Assembly (NCBI RefSeq): GCF_000011365.1
Contig: NC_004463.1
Location: 4,946,001-5,010,000, forward strand
DNA from: Bradyrhizobium diazoefficiens USDA 110
Lineage (GTDB): Bacteria; Pseudomonadota; Alphaproteobacteria; Rhizobiales; Xanthobacteraceae
Direction of reading: 5' to 3'
DNA length: 64,000 bases
Each line of letters starts with the position of its first letter. The stretch's first letter is position 1. Below, one piece after another: positions 17,916 to 27,701 of this stretch. The position numbers were made by a program, and so were the translations under genes. The notes beneath the pieces are model-generated. The model saw only the letters and a list, made by a program, of their open reading frames with translations, had not been told where the DNA came from and ran no database searches.

Positions 17916-18617
17916 TCAGTTGGGCTGGCTGCCGCAGCCAAAAGGCAGCGCGTAGGTGCCTTTCGGCACGGGAGCCGGGTTCGCGGGCGCCGGCCGCGTC
18001 GCGAGCCAGGCTGCAACGGCGGTGACGTCGGCCTCGGTCAAATGGCCGGCGACGAGCTGCATGCAGTCGGGCGATTTCGCCGTGCGGTTGCCGTAGCGCC
18101 AGGCGCCGAGTTGGGCGCTGATGTAAGGCGCGCGCAAGCCGAGCAGTCCGGGGATGCCGGGCTGCATGCCCGTGAGTCCGGGACCATGGCAGCTCACACA
18201 GGCCGGAATGTTGCGGCCCGCATCGCCGCTGGTCGCAAGCTGCTCGCCCTGCGCCAGCACGTCCTTGCTGACCTCGCTCGGCGCCGGTTGCGGCAGCGGC
18301 GGGTGCTCGGTGGCAAAATACTCCGCCATCGCCTCCAGATACGGATCCGGCAGGAATTCCAGCAGATAGTTCATCGGCGGATATTTGCGCCGGCCGCTGC
18401 GGAAGGCGAGGAGCTGGTTGTAGAGATAACCGGCGGGCTTGCCGGCGAGGCGCGGGAAATAGACGTCGCTGGTGCCTTCGCCCTTGTTGCCGTGACAGGG
18501 CGTGCAGGCCTCGACCCGCGCCGCCATCGTATCCGGCGGCTGGTTGGCCGTTTGTGCGGCTGCGCCGTCAAGGGCGGCCAAGATGGCAATGGCCAGAGCA
18601 GTGGTGCGAGCGAACAA
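17916..18617 (-). CDS. Diheme cytochrome c (c553-like), periplasmic
   Basis: 233 aa from TTG 18617, which has GGAGG eight bases upstream; an in-frame ATG at 18665 has no such site. Signal peptide LFARTTALAIAILAALDGAA, then two c553-like domains with CTPCH and CVSCH. First gene of the oxidase operon and 8 bp before the triheme cytochrome. With the other two cytochromes, seven covalent hemes are encoded in this operon. Probably an electron carrier to the oxidase; direct partner not determinable from sequence. Confidence 0.85.
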   Translation of the reverse strand: MFARTTALAIAILAALDGAAAQTANQPPDTMAARVEACTPCHGNKGEGTSDVYFPRLAGKPAGYLYNQLLAFRSGRRKYPPMNYLLEFLPDPYLEAMAEYFATEHPPLPQPAPSEVSKDVLAQGEQLATSGDAGRNIPACVSCHGPGLTGMQPGIPGLLGLRAPYISAQLGAWRYGNRTAKSPDCMQLVAGHLTEADVTAVAAWLATRPAPANPAPVPKGTYALPFGCGSQPN

Positions 18618-18716
18618 TTCGTCGCCCTCCAGAAGGCTGGGCCGGTTGATTCCGGACCACAACATAGAGCGGCATTATTGCGCCAATATGGTCGCGCGCA
18701 AGTTCGGATGGGGACG

Positions 18717-18917
18717 ATGACGTTTGGTCGCGCTCTTGCACTGCATATAACGATCGGATTCGACAAGATTTGCGTGCTTTTTGAAAAGCAAGCGCGGCAT
18801 CTCAGTCTCGCCGCGCGTCTTGCCCGAGCCTTGTTTCGTGCTTCCATTGACCTCGACACAAAACACAGCTGGGTTCAGAAGGCGGAAGATCGCTACGCTG
18901 AAGCTAACGGATGTTGA
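18717..18917 (+). CDS. Possible small basic protein, 66 aa
   Basis: ATG 18717, preceded by GGATGGGGACG, opens 66 codons: MTFGRALALHITIGFDKICV, then FEKQARHLSLAARLARALFR and a short tail. The peptide could form an amphipathic basic helix. It lies in the 434-bp gap between the oxidase operon and cinA and is divergent from the operon. No family is recognised and chance is a real alternative. The rest of the gap shows only a GC-rich hairpin near cinA. Confidence 0.3.
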   Translation: MTFGRALALHITIGFDKICVLFEKQARHLSLAARLARALFRASIDLDTKHSWVQKAEDRYAEANGC

Positions 18918-19016
18918 GTGGCCTACAGGGATTGACCGTGGACCACATTACTCTGACGATCTTCAAGGAAATCGCGGACACCGATCTGGCGACATGCGGG
19001 ACTTCTGCTGCGGCGT

Positions 19017-19042
19017 CCCGGGTATCGCTTCGCTCACCCGGG
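19017..19042. repeat. GC-rich hairpin repeat downstream of cinA
   Basis: CCCGGGT (19017-19023) and ACCCGGG (19036-19042) flank ATCGCTTCGCTC. The same motif style, with the CGCTTCGCTC loop and a GGGCTACG flank, occurs at 31019-31044. It lies ten bases beyond the cinA stop and may serve as its terminator. Confidence 0.65.
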
Positions 19043-19051
19043 CTACGGGAC

Positions 19052-19660
19052 TCACCCCCGCGGTGACCGCGGCGGCCTGCGCTTCGCCGCATGCCGGCGC
19101 GGCGAGCGTGTCACACGGGGGCGCAAGCGGCTCGCGGCGGCGCGTTGTGGCTTGGCCGTGACTTGCGGGCCGCGGGCGAGATCCATCAGCATGCGCAGCG
19201 CCTCGACGACGGAGCGCTGACGCACCGCGGTGCGGCCGATCGCGCCGAAACGGTGCTCGCGGTGGATGATGCGGCCGTCGCGTGCGGCGGCGGCGAAGTG
19301 CACGAGGCCGACCGGCTTGCCGGGCGTGGCGCCGCCAGGGCCGGCGATGCCCGTGATGGCGACCGCGAGGTCGACACCGGCACGCTCCAGCGCGCCGATC
19401 GCCATCGCGGTTGCGGTCTCCTTGCTGACGGCGCCGAAATTGGCGAGCGTACCTGCTTCAACGCCGAGCATCGCGCGCTTGGCGTCGTTGGAATAGGTGA
19501 CGAAGCCGCGGTCGATCACGTCGGAGGAGCCGGGGATGTCGGTCAGCGCGCCGGCAACGAGCCCGCCGGTGCAGGACTCGGCCGTGGCGATCGTCAGCTT
19601 GCGCATCCGGCACAAATCGAGCAGCGAGCGGGAGAGGGCGCGTGCGTCGCTGCCGGCCAT
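19052..19660 (-). CDS. pncC: CinA-family nicotinamide-nucleotide amidohydrolase
   Basis: 202 aa stand-alone CinA C-terminal domain: TIATAESCTGGLVAGALTDI, SDVIDRGFVTYSNDAKRAML, GAVSKETATAMA, AVAITGIAGPGGATPGKPVG. The family deamidates NMN to NaMN for NAD recycling. The domain ends near MLMDLARG; the last roughly 37 residues are an Arg/Pro-rich tail (RLRPRVTRSPRRHAAKRR) not part of the family, running up to an intergenic hairpin, so it looks like a read-through extension. Starts 4 bp after the ispDF stop; likely cotranscribed. Confidence 0.9.
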   Translation of the reverse strand: MAGSDARALSRSLLDLCRMRKLTIATAESCTGGLVAGALTDIPGSSDVIDRGFVTYSNDAKRAMLGVEAGTLANFGAVSKETATAMAIGALERAGVDLAVAITGIAGPGGATPGKPVGLVHFAAAARDGRIIHREHRFGAIGRTAVRQRSVVEALRMLMDLARGPQVTAKPQRAAASRLRPRVTRSPRRHAAKRRPPRSPRG

Positions 19661-19663
19661 GGC

Positions 19664-20860
19664 CTAGACGCTCCAGGTCTTCTCGTTAAACGGCAGGCGG
19701 ATGGTGGCGCTCGCGGTGGCCGCGATGCCTTCCTCGCGGCCGGTGAAGCCGAGCCGCTCGCTGGTCGTCGCCTTCACCGCGACGCGCGAGATGTCGACGC
19801 CGGAGATCTCGGCGATGCGCGCGCGCATGGTGTCGCGCAGGGGGCCGATCTTTGGCCGCTCGCAGATCATCGTCACCTCGAGATTGGCGACGCGGCCGCC
19901 GCGCTGGGCGACGCGTTCGATGGCGTATTTCAGGAACTGGTCGGAGGAGGCGCCCTTCCACTTCGCATCGCTCGGCGGGAAGTGCGAGCCGATGTCGCCG
20001 TCGGCCAGCGCGCCGAGGATGGCATCCACCAGCGCATGCAGGCCGACATCGCCGTCGGAATGCGCGAGAAAACCCTTGCTGTGCGGCACGCGGACGCCGC
20101 AGATCATGACGTGGTCGCCTTCGCCGAAGGCGTGGACGTCGTAGCCCGTGCCGGTCCTGATGTCGCCGAGCTGGGCGGCCAGGCGCGCTTCCTCGCGCAC
20201 GAAATCTTCGGGAGTGGTGAGCTTCATGTTGGCAACATCGCCTTCAAAGGTTGCAACCGTCAATCCCGCCCATTCGGCAATCGCGGCATCATCGGTGAAA
20301 TCGCTGCGCCCGTCCTTCGCCGCGCGACGATGCGCCTCGAGGATGACATCGAAACGAAAGGATTGCGGCGTCTGCGCGATCCGCAGGCGGGCCCGATCCG
20401 GCGTGTCCTCGACGTTGCCGCTCGCGCCGGTGAGCTTGATGGTGTCGGTGACGGGAACGACGGGGATCGCGGCGCCGGTGCGGCTCGCCGCATCGATCGC
20501 GCGCGAGATCACACCGTCCGAGACGAAGGGACGCGCGGCGTCGTGGATCAGGACGATGTCGGGCTGGTGCTTTGCGAGCGCTTCGAGACCGGCAAGCACC
20601 GAGGCCTGGCGCGTGGCGCCGCCATTGGTCGGCGGCTCGTGCTTCAATCCAGCGACCGCTGCCGTGAACATGGCGCTGTCGTCGGGGTTGACCACGGGCT
20701 GCACTGCAAACACGTCGGGGTGGCGGCTGAAGGCTTCCATGGCGCGATAGATCACGGGCTGCCCGCCGATCTCGCGATATTGCTTCGGCCCGCCGGCACC
20801 GGCGCGCAGGCCGCGACCTGCCGCGACAAGAACGACTGCGGTGCGCTGTGATTTCGCCAT
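19664..20860 (-). CDS. ispDF: Bifunctional IspD/IspF enzyme of the MEP pathway
   Basis: 398 aa fusion. N-terminal IspD (cytidylyltransferase: [20 protein letters not shown], then [12 protein letters not shown]) makes CDP-methylerythritol; C-terminal IspF ([15 protein letters not shown] with metal ligands Asp and His, [20 protein letters not shown]) makes the cyclodiphosphate. Fused IspDF is usual in alphaproteobacteria. ATG 20860 ([10 protein letters not shown]) is preferred over an in-frame TTG at 20869. Divergent from dusB-ntrBC. Confidence 0.97.
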   Translation of the reverse strand: MAKSQRTAVVLVAAGRGLRAGAGGPKQYREIGGQPVIYRAMEAFSRHPDVFAVQPVVNPDDSAMFTAAVAGLKHEPPTNGGATRQASVLAGLEALAKHQPDIVLIHDAARPFVSDGVISRAIDAASRTGAAIPVVPVTDTIKLTGASGNVEDTPDRARLRIAQTPQSFRFDVILEAHRRAAKDGRSDFTDDAAIAEWAGLTVATFEGDVANMKLTTPEDFVREEARLAAQLGDIRTGTGYDVHAFGEGDHVMICGVRVPHSKGFLAHSDGDVGLHALVDAILGALADGDIGSHFPPSDAKWKGASSDQFLKYAIERVAQRGGRVANLEVTMICERPKIGPLRDTMRARIAEISGVDISRVAVKATTSERLGFTGREEGIAATASATIRLPFNEKTWSV

Positions 20861-21032
20861 AGGACTCAAATACTCAGTTGCTAATGAAAGAGTCGGAAGT
20901 GGGTGATTGCCGGCATGCCTCTAGCACGGCAGGCCCGCAAAAAAAGGGGGTTTCCCTGGATTGTGGGAAACAGCAATTTGCTGCACTGCACTTGAAAGAT
21001 TTGCAGAACTGTCTAAACTGTAGGCATGACGC

Positions 21033-21060
21033 TTGACTGCACAAGAATTGTGCGCAAGAT
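21033..21060 (+). promoter_or_regulatory. Putative dusB-ntrBC promoter with NtrC-like palindrome
   Basis: TTGACT (21033-21038) and CAAGAT (21055-21060), 16 bases apart, could be -35 and -10. Between them lies GCACAA-GAA-TTGTGC (21039-21053). Read as TGCACA-N5-TGTGCG (21038-21054), it matches the NtrC site TGCACC-N5-GGTGCA at 9 of 12 positions. NtrC represses its own operon in several rhizobia; a site over the promoter fits that. Assignment is by eye. Confidence 0.4.
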
Positions 21061-21091
21061 AGGTCATGGCAGGTGCGATGAGGCCCTGCGA

Positions 21092-22141
21092 GTGAATGAG
21101 ACCACTGTGACCGGCTCGGCAGGATCAGGCTCCAAGCCCTTGAAAATAGGCGATATTGAGGTCGCCACCCCGGTCTTCCTGGCACCGATGTCGGGAGTGA
21201 CTGACTCGCCCGTCCGGCGGTTGGTCGCCGAGCTTGGGGCAGGTCTGGTGGTGTCCGAAATGACCGCCAGCGATGAGCTCGCCAACGGCCACCGGATGTC
21301 CCGGTTGCGCTGCGAAGCGACCGGAATCGGTCCGCACGTGGTGCAGCTCGCCGGCTGCGAGGCGCACTGGATGGCCGAAGGCGCCCGGATCGCCGAAGCG
21401 GAAGGCGCCGATATCATCGACATCAATATGGGCTGTCCGGCCCGCCACGTCACGGGCGGCCAGTCCGGCTCGGCCCTGATGCGCGATCTCGACCACGCTG
21501 TCGGCCTGATCGATGCGACGATCGCGGCGGTGAAGGTGCCGGTGACGCTGAAGATGCGGCTCGGCTGGGACGACCGCAGCCGCAATGCGCCGGAACTGGC
21601 GCGGCGCGCGGAAGCCGCGGGTATCAAGCTCGTGACCGTGCATGGCCGCACCCGCTGCCAGTTCTACAAGGGCGAGGCCGATTGGGATGCGATCCGCACC
21701 GTGCGCGAGGCGATCTCGATTCCGCTCATCGTCAACGGCGACATCACCTCGTACGAGAAGGCGCTCGCGGCGCTCGAATCCTCCGGCGCCGACGCCGTGA
21801 TGATCGGCCGCGGCGCACAGGGCCAGCCCTGGCTGCCCGGCCAGATCGGCCGGCGCCTGAAGGGCGGGGCGGCGGAAGCCACGCCGTCGCTCGCGACGCA
21901 ACTCCATTATGTCCGCACGCTTTATGAAGGCGTGTGCGCGCTCTACGGCCTGCGCGTCGGTCTCAAGCATGCCCGCAAGCATCTCGGCTGGGCGCTCGAC
22001 GTCGCCGCCGATGCGAGCCGCGCGCCGGTCGAGAAGCTGAAATCCTGGCGCCGGACAATTCTGACGTCCGAAGATCCCCGCCTCGTCCACCAGTCACTGC
22101 AAGATGCCTTCGACGACTTCGCATGGAGCGCTGCTGCATGA
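21092..22141 (+). CDS. dusB: tRNA-dihydrouridine synthase B (NifR3)
   Basis: 349 aa FMN enzyme reducing uridines in the tRNA D-loop. [37 protein letters not shown] (with the conserved catalytic Cys), [11 protein letters not shown] and [17 protein letters not shown] are classic Dus blocks. GTG 21092 (then NETTVTG) is chosen because it follows TGAGG (21079-21083) and lies beyond the likely promoter; an in-frame ATG at 21026 is possible. Its stop overlaps the ntrB start. The nifR3-ntrB-ntrC order is a known rhizobial operon. Confidence 0.95.
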   Translation: MNETTVTGSAGSGSKPLKIGDIEVATPVFLAPMSGVTDSPVRRLVAELGAGLVVSEMTASDELANGHRMSRLRCEATGIGPHVVQLAGCEAHWMAEGARIAEAEGADIIDINMGCPARHVTGGQSGSALMRDLDHAVGLIDATIAAVKVPVTLKMRLGWDDRSRNAPELARRAEAAGIKLVTVHGRTRCQFYKGEADWDAIRTVREAISIPLIVNGDITSYEKALAALESSGADAVMIGRGAQGQPWLPGQIGRRLKGGAAEATPSLATQLHYVRTLYEGVCALYGLRVGLKHARKHLGWALDVAADASRAPVEKLKSWRRTILTSEDPRLVHQSLQDAFDDFAWSAAA

Positions 22142-23313
22142 GCTCAGCCGCTGAACAACGTCGGCCGCTACCGTCCGACAGCGATGCGATCCTGGACGCG
22201 CTTCCCAATCCCGTGCTCCTGATCGGGCCGGACGGCAAGATCGTCGCCGCCAACATCGCAACCGAAGCCTTCTTTGAGATCTCGACGCAATTCCTGAAGC
22301 GGCAGTCGCTGAAAGAGCTGGTGCCGTTCGGCAGCCCCTTGCTGGCGCTGATCGACCAGGTGCGCTCGTCGAACTCGCCGGTGAACGAATACAAGGTCGA
22401 TTTGGGCACGCCCCGCATGGGCGGCGATCGCCAGGTCGATCTGCACGTCGCCCCGCTCACCGAGCGGCCCGGCCATATCGTGGTGATGCTTCAGGAGCGC
22501 ACCATCGCCGACAAGATGGATCGGCAGCTCACCCATCGCAGCGCCGCGCGCTCGGTGATAGCGCTAGCAGCGATGCTCGCGCATGAGATCAAGAATCCGC
22601 TCTCCGGCATCCGCGGCGCGGCGCAGCTGCTGGAGCAGCAGGCCTCGTCCGAGGACCGCATGCTGACGCGGCTGATCTGCGACGAGGCCGACCGCATCGT
22701 GACGCTGGTCGACCGCATGGAGGTGTTCGGCGACGAGCGTCCCGTGGTGCGCGGGCCGGTCAATATCCATTCGGTGCTCGATCACGTGAAGCGGCTGGCG
22801 CAGTCGGGCTTTGCCCGCAACATCCGCTTCATCGAGGACTACGATCCCTCGCTGCCGCCGGTGCTGGCGAACCAGGATCAGCTGATCCAGGTGTTCCTCA
22901 ATCTCGTGAAGAACGCCGCCGAAGCCTTGATCGACGTGCCCGATGCCGAGATCCAGCTCACCACCGCGTTCCGCCCCGGCGTGCGCCTGTCAGTCCCCGG
23001 TCAAAAATCCCGGGTATCCTTGCCGCTCGAATTCTGCGTGAGGGACAACGGACCAGGCGTGCCGGACGATCTTCTGCCCAACCTGTTCGATCCCTTCGTG
23101 ACCACCAAGCAGACCGGCTCGGGTCTGGGCCTCGCCCTGGTCGCAAAGATCGTCGGCGATCACGGGGGCATCATCGAATGCGAATCTCAGCCGCGCAAGA
23201 CCACCTTCCGCGTGCTGATGCCGATGTATTCCACATCGGTCAAACATGCCGATCACAGCAGTCGCGACGGCTCTGCCGGGAAGTCGTCGTCTGCATCACA
23301 GGGGGCAAAATGA
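22138..23313 (+). CDS. ntrB: Nitrogen regulation sensor kinase NtrB
   Basis: 391 aa cytoplasmic PAS-histidine kinase/phosphatase. PAS domain about 15-125 ([20 protein letters not shown]), H-box with His149 ([17 protein letters not shown]), N box [10 protein letters not shown], and G boxes [10 protein letters not shown] and [13 protein letters not shown]. It phosphorylates NtrC when nitrogen is short and dephosphorylates it when PII signals sufficiency. ATG 22138 overlaps the dusB stop (ATGA). A Ser-rich tail follows the kinase domain. Confidence 0.97.
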   Translation: MSSAAEQRRPLPSDSDAILDALPNPVLLIGPDGKIVAANIATEAFFEISTQFLKRQSLKELVPFGSPLLALIDQVRSSNSPVNEYKVDLGTPRMGGDRQVDLHVAPLTERPGHIVVMLQERTIADKMDRQLTHRSAARSVIALAAMLAHEIKNPLSGIRGAAQLLEQQASSEDRMLTRLICDEADRIVTLVDRMEVFGDERPVVRGPVNIHSVLDHVKRLAQSGFARNIRFIEDYDPSLPPVLANQDQLIQVFLNLVKNAAEALIDVPDAEIQLTTAFRPGVRLSVPGQKSRVSLPLEFCVRDNGPGVPDDLLPNLFDPFVTTKQTGSGLGLALVAKIVGDHGGIIECESQPRKTTFRVLMPMYSTSVKHADHSSRDGSAGKSSSASQGAK

Positions 23314-23322
23314 GGATTAACA

Positions 23323-24765
<1,443 letters not shown>

Positions 24766-24789
24766 TTCTAGCTCGCCGCCTCGGGCGGT

Positions 24790-24824
24790 GGCTCAGCTCC
24801 CCCTAACCAAGGCGGAGCTGAGCC
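24790..24824 (+). terminator. Hairpin after ntrC
   Basis: Perfect 11-base arms GGCTCAGCTCC and GGAGCTGAGCC around a 13-base loop, 25 bases past the ntrC stop. No T-run follows, so termination is likely but Rho-independent action is unproven. It marks the break between dusB-ntrBC and ntrYX. Confidence 0.55.
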
Positions 24825-24940
24825 TGTCCGGATCGCGCTGGCCTTGATGGCTGACGCGGTGAGCAGAAGTCCGAATCGGACTGAATTGTTCCGCCGGAAC
24901 ATTCAAATGAGTCATTCGACCGCGGGGTGCGGTCTCGCGC

Positions 24941-25081
24941 CTATCTGACCAGTCGGGCTGATGCCGGCAGCATGGCCACGTCAGCCGGTGCCTGTCTGCC
25001 GGGGCCGTTGACCAGCAGGTCGGAAGCCACGATCAGCAGCAGAACGGCCGCGACCATTATCGCGAGAAAGAACCTGTCCAT
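24941..25081 (-). CDS. Possible 46-aa single-span membrane peptide
   Basis: Minus-strand ATG 25081 opens MDRFFLAIMVAAVLLLIVAS followed by DLLVNGPGRQ and a short tail. The strongly hydrophobic N-terminus would form one membrane helix or an uncleaved signal. No convincing ribosome site (ACTGGG directly before ATG). It lies in the 490-bp ntrC-ntrY gap, which otherwise shows only the ntrC hairpin and a palindrome near ntrY. Function unknown; could be chance. Confidence 0.4.
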   Translation of the reverse strand: MDRFFLAIMVAAVLLLIVASDLLVNGPGRQAPADVAMLPASARLVR

Positions 25082-25169
25082 CCCAGTCAAGCCGGAATGG
25101 ACGGATTCCGTTCCCGCTGGCCCGGCGTGCCCTGTGGATGCGCCGGTCCGTCGCGGTGGGGGCGCCGCG

Positions 25170-25184
25170 GAATTGTCGCAATTC
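25170..25184. promoter_or_regulatory. 15-bp palindrome upstream of ntrY
   Basis: GAATTG-TCG-CAATTC is a perfect inverted repeat about 75 bases before the chosen ntrY start. It resembles an operator in size and position. No regulator can be named from the sequence; it does not match the NtrC consensus. Confidence 0.3.
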
Positions 25185-25257
25185 GGCAACAATGTGGTAC
25201 GAATACATCAGTATCCGCCGCCGTCGCGGACCCCTGTTTTCAGCACCCATTGCCGGA

Positions 25258-27684
25258 ATGACCAGCGCAGACACCTCGGCCGCATCCTTTGACACGGCCC
25301 CAGCTGAAGAGCCCCGACGCTGGTCGCCGCGACGCTGGCTGGCGCCCTTTGCCGTGGCGCTGGCGCTGCTGTCGGGCCTGCTGACCTTCCTGGTCCTGAC
25401 TGGCCTCACCAGGATCGATCCGACGCCGGAGGTGGTCCGCACGTTCTATCTGATGAATGCGGGCACGATCCTGCTCCTGGTCGGGATCATCGTCCGCGAG
25501 CTCTGGCAGCTCATCCTGGCGCGCCGGCGGGGCAGGGCGGCGGCACGTCTCCATGTCCAGATCGTCAGCCTCTTTTCGATCGTGGCGGTGCTGCCGGCCG
25601 TGCTGGTTTCCGTCGTCGCCAACGTCACCCTCGAGCGCGGCCTCGACCGGTTGTTCTCCGGGCCGACCAAGCAGGTCATCCAGAATTCGCTGAACATCGC
25701 GCGGGCCTATATGCAGGACCATGCGCAGCTGATCCGCGGCGACATTCTCGGCATGGCCAACGATATCGCGCACGCCCGGCCGCTCTACGACCAGGATCGG
25801 CGGTCGTTTCGCGAGCTGCTGACGGCCAGTGCCAGCTCCCGCAATCTGCCGGGCGCGATGATCATCGACAAGAACACCAACATCCTGGAATCCGCCGACA
25901 CCGGCATGCGGCTGGCCTATTCGCCGCCGGCGCCGGACTTCCTCAGCAACGTCAACGAGTCCGAGCCCGAGATCGCGGTGCTGCCGGATGCGAGCTTCGT
26001 CGCCGCGGTGATCCGCCTGCGCGCCTTCAGCGACACCTTCCTCTATGTCGCGCGGCCGCTCGATCCGAACGTGGTCAACCAGCTCAAGCAGACCGAGGTC
26101 AGCGTCGCCGAATATGCCCAGATCGAGTCGCGGCGGCTCGGCATCCAGGTCGCCTTCGCGCTGATGTTCGCGGTGATCGCGCTGACCATCCTGATGGCTT
26201 CGGTGCTGATCGGGCTGAACTTCGCCAACTCGCTGGTCTCGCCGATCCGGCGGCTGATGAACGCGGCCCACACGGTCTCGACCGGCGACCTTCACGTGAA
26301 GGTGCCGGTGCACCAGTCGGAGGGCGATCTCGCCCAGCTCGGCGAAACCTTCAACAAGATGACGCAGGAATTGCGCAGCCAGCGCGACGAACTGGTCAAC
26401 GCCAGCGACCTCATCGACAGCCGTCGCCGCTTCATCGAAGCGGTGCTGTCCTCGGCGAGCGCCGGCATCATCGGCGTCGATACTTCGGGCAGCGTCGGCA
26501 TCCTCAACCGCTCCGCCGAGAAGCTGATCGGGCACTCCGAAGCGGAGACGCTCGGCCATGCGCTCTCCGACGTCCTGCCGGAGCTCGACGAGATGATGAA
26601 GACGGCGCGGGAAGGCACCCAGCGCCTGGTGCAGGGCCAGATCACGATCACCCGCGACGGACAGGAGCGCAACCTCTCGGTCCGCGTCAGCGCCGAGAAG
26701 AACCAGCCGCACGACAGCTACATCATCACGCTCGACGACATCACCGAGCTGGTGTCGGCACAGCGCACCTCGGCCTGGGGCGATGTGGCGCGCCGCATCG
26801 CCCATGAGATCAAGAACCCGCTGACGCCGATCCAGCTCTCGGCCGAGCGCATCCGCCGCAAGTTCGGCAAGGACATCACCGAGACCAAGGACAAGCAGAT
26901 CTTCGAGCAGTGCACCGACACCATCGTGCGCCAGGTCGACGACATCAGGCGCATGGTCGACGAATTCTCGCGCTTCGCGCGGATGCCGAAACCGGTGATG
27001 GAGGGCGAGGACGTCGTCGACACCGTGCGGCAGGCGGTGTTCCTGATGAAGGTCGCCCACCCCGAGCTCGATATCGAGGCCGAGTTCAAGGAAGATCCGT
27101 TGCGCGCCCAGTTCGACCGCCGGCTGATCTCGCAGGCGGTCACCAACATCGTCAAGAACGCCACCGAGGCAATCGAGCAGGTCCCGCCGGAAGAGCTCGG
27201 CAAGGGCCGCATCGACGTCGTGGTGTCGCGCGAGGGCGAGGACGTGCTGATCGACGTCATCGACAATGGCATCGGCCTGCCCAAGGTGGCGCGCTCGCGG
27301 CTGCTCGAGCCGTATGTGACGACGCGGGCTAAGGGCACCGGCCTTGGCCTTGCGATCGTCGGCCGCGTGCTGGAAGACCATGGCGGGCGCATCGAGTTGA
27401 AGGACGCCTCCGACTTCCGCGCAGGCCAGCGCGGCGCCTGGATGCGGATGCGCTTTGCGATCTCCGGCACGCCGGCGAAGACCGAAGGGACCGAGCAGGC
27501 GCCGGCCGTCAAGAATACGCGCGAGGAAGCGACCGCGGAAACGGTCAAGGATGCGGCGAAGGAAGCGGAAATCGCCAAGGAATCCATCAAGGGCACCGAA
27601 ACAAAAGGGCCGGCAGCCGAAACCAAAGAGCCGGCTGAAAAGACCAATGATTCAACGAAGATCGAAGCCTCAACAGGCAGCTGA
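25258..27684 (+). CDS. ntrY: Membrane sensor kinase NtrY
   Basis: 808 aa from ATG 25258 (MTSADTSAASFDTAPAEEPR). Three membrane segments lie near the N-terminus (FAVALALLSGLLTFLVLTGL; then two around the next 80 residues), then a periplasmic sensor region, another membrane segment, HAMP, PAS, His-kinase H-box ([20 protein letters not shown]) and ATPase domain (VIDNGIGLPKVA; GTGLGLAIVGRVLEDHGG). It pairs with NtrX, 17 bp downstream, and is tied to nitrogen, redox and envelope control in alphaproteobacteria. The last about 70 residues are Lys/Glu/Thr-rich and not part of the kinase. In-frame ATGs at 25138 and 25192 are less likely. Confidence 0.95.
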   Translation: MTSADTSAASFDTAPAEEPRRWSPRRWLAPFAVALALLSGLLTFLVLTGLTRIDPTPEVVRTFYLMNAGTILLLVGIIVRELWQLILARRRGRAAARLHVQIVSLFSIVAVLPAVLVSVVANVTLERGLDRLFSGPTKQVIQNSLNIARAYMQDHAQLIRGDILGMANDIAHARPLYDQDRRSFRELLTASASSRNLPGAMIIDKNTNILESADTGMRLAYSPPAPDFLSNVNESEPEIAVLPDASFVAAVIRLRAFSDTFLYVARPLDPNVVNQLKQTEVSVAEYAQIESRRLGIQVAFALMFAVIALTILMASVLIGLNFANSLVSPIRRLMNAAHTVSTGDLHVKVPVHQSEGDLAQLGETFNKMTQELRSQRDELVNASDLIDSRRRFIEAVLSSASAGIIGVDTSGSVGILNRSAEKLIGHSEAETLGHALSDVLPELDEMMKTAREGTQRLVQGQITITRDGQERNLSVRVSAEKNQPHDSYIITLDDITELVSAQRTSAWGDVARRIAHEIKNPLTPIQLSAERIRRKFGKDITETKDKQIFEQCTDTIVRQVDDIRRMVDEFSRFARMPKPVMEGEDVVDTVRQAVFLMKVAHPELDIEAEFKEDPLRAQFDRRLISQAVTNIVKNATEAIEQVPPEELGKGRIDVVVSREGEDVLIDVIDNGIGLPKVARSRLLEPYVTTRAKGTGLGLAIVGRVLEDHGGRIELKDASDFRAGQRGAWMRMRFAISGTPAKTEGTEQAPAVKNTREEATAETVKDAAKEAEIAKESIKGTETKGPAAETKEPAEKTNDSTKIEASTGS

Positions 27685-27701
27685 CAAGACAGGCGCGACC
27701 C

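Noticed and set aside
18781..19161. 126-codon plus-strand frame upstream of cinA
   Set aside because: It runs through a hairpin repeat and into the cinA 3' end and has no ribosome site or domain.
19091..20851. 586-codon plus-strand frame opposite cinA and ispDF
   Set aside because: Shadow of two conserved genes with matching phase of GC bias; no domain.
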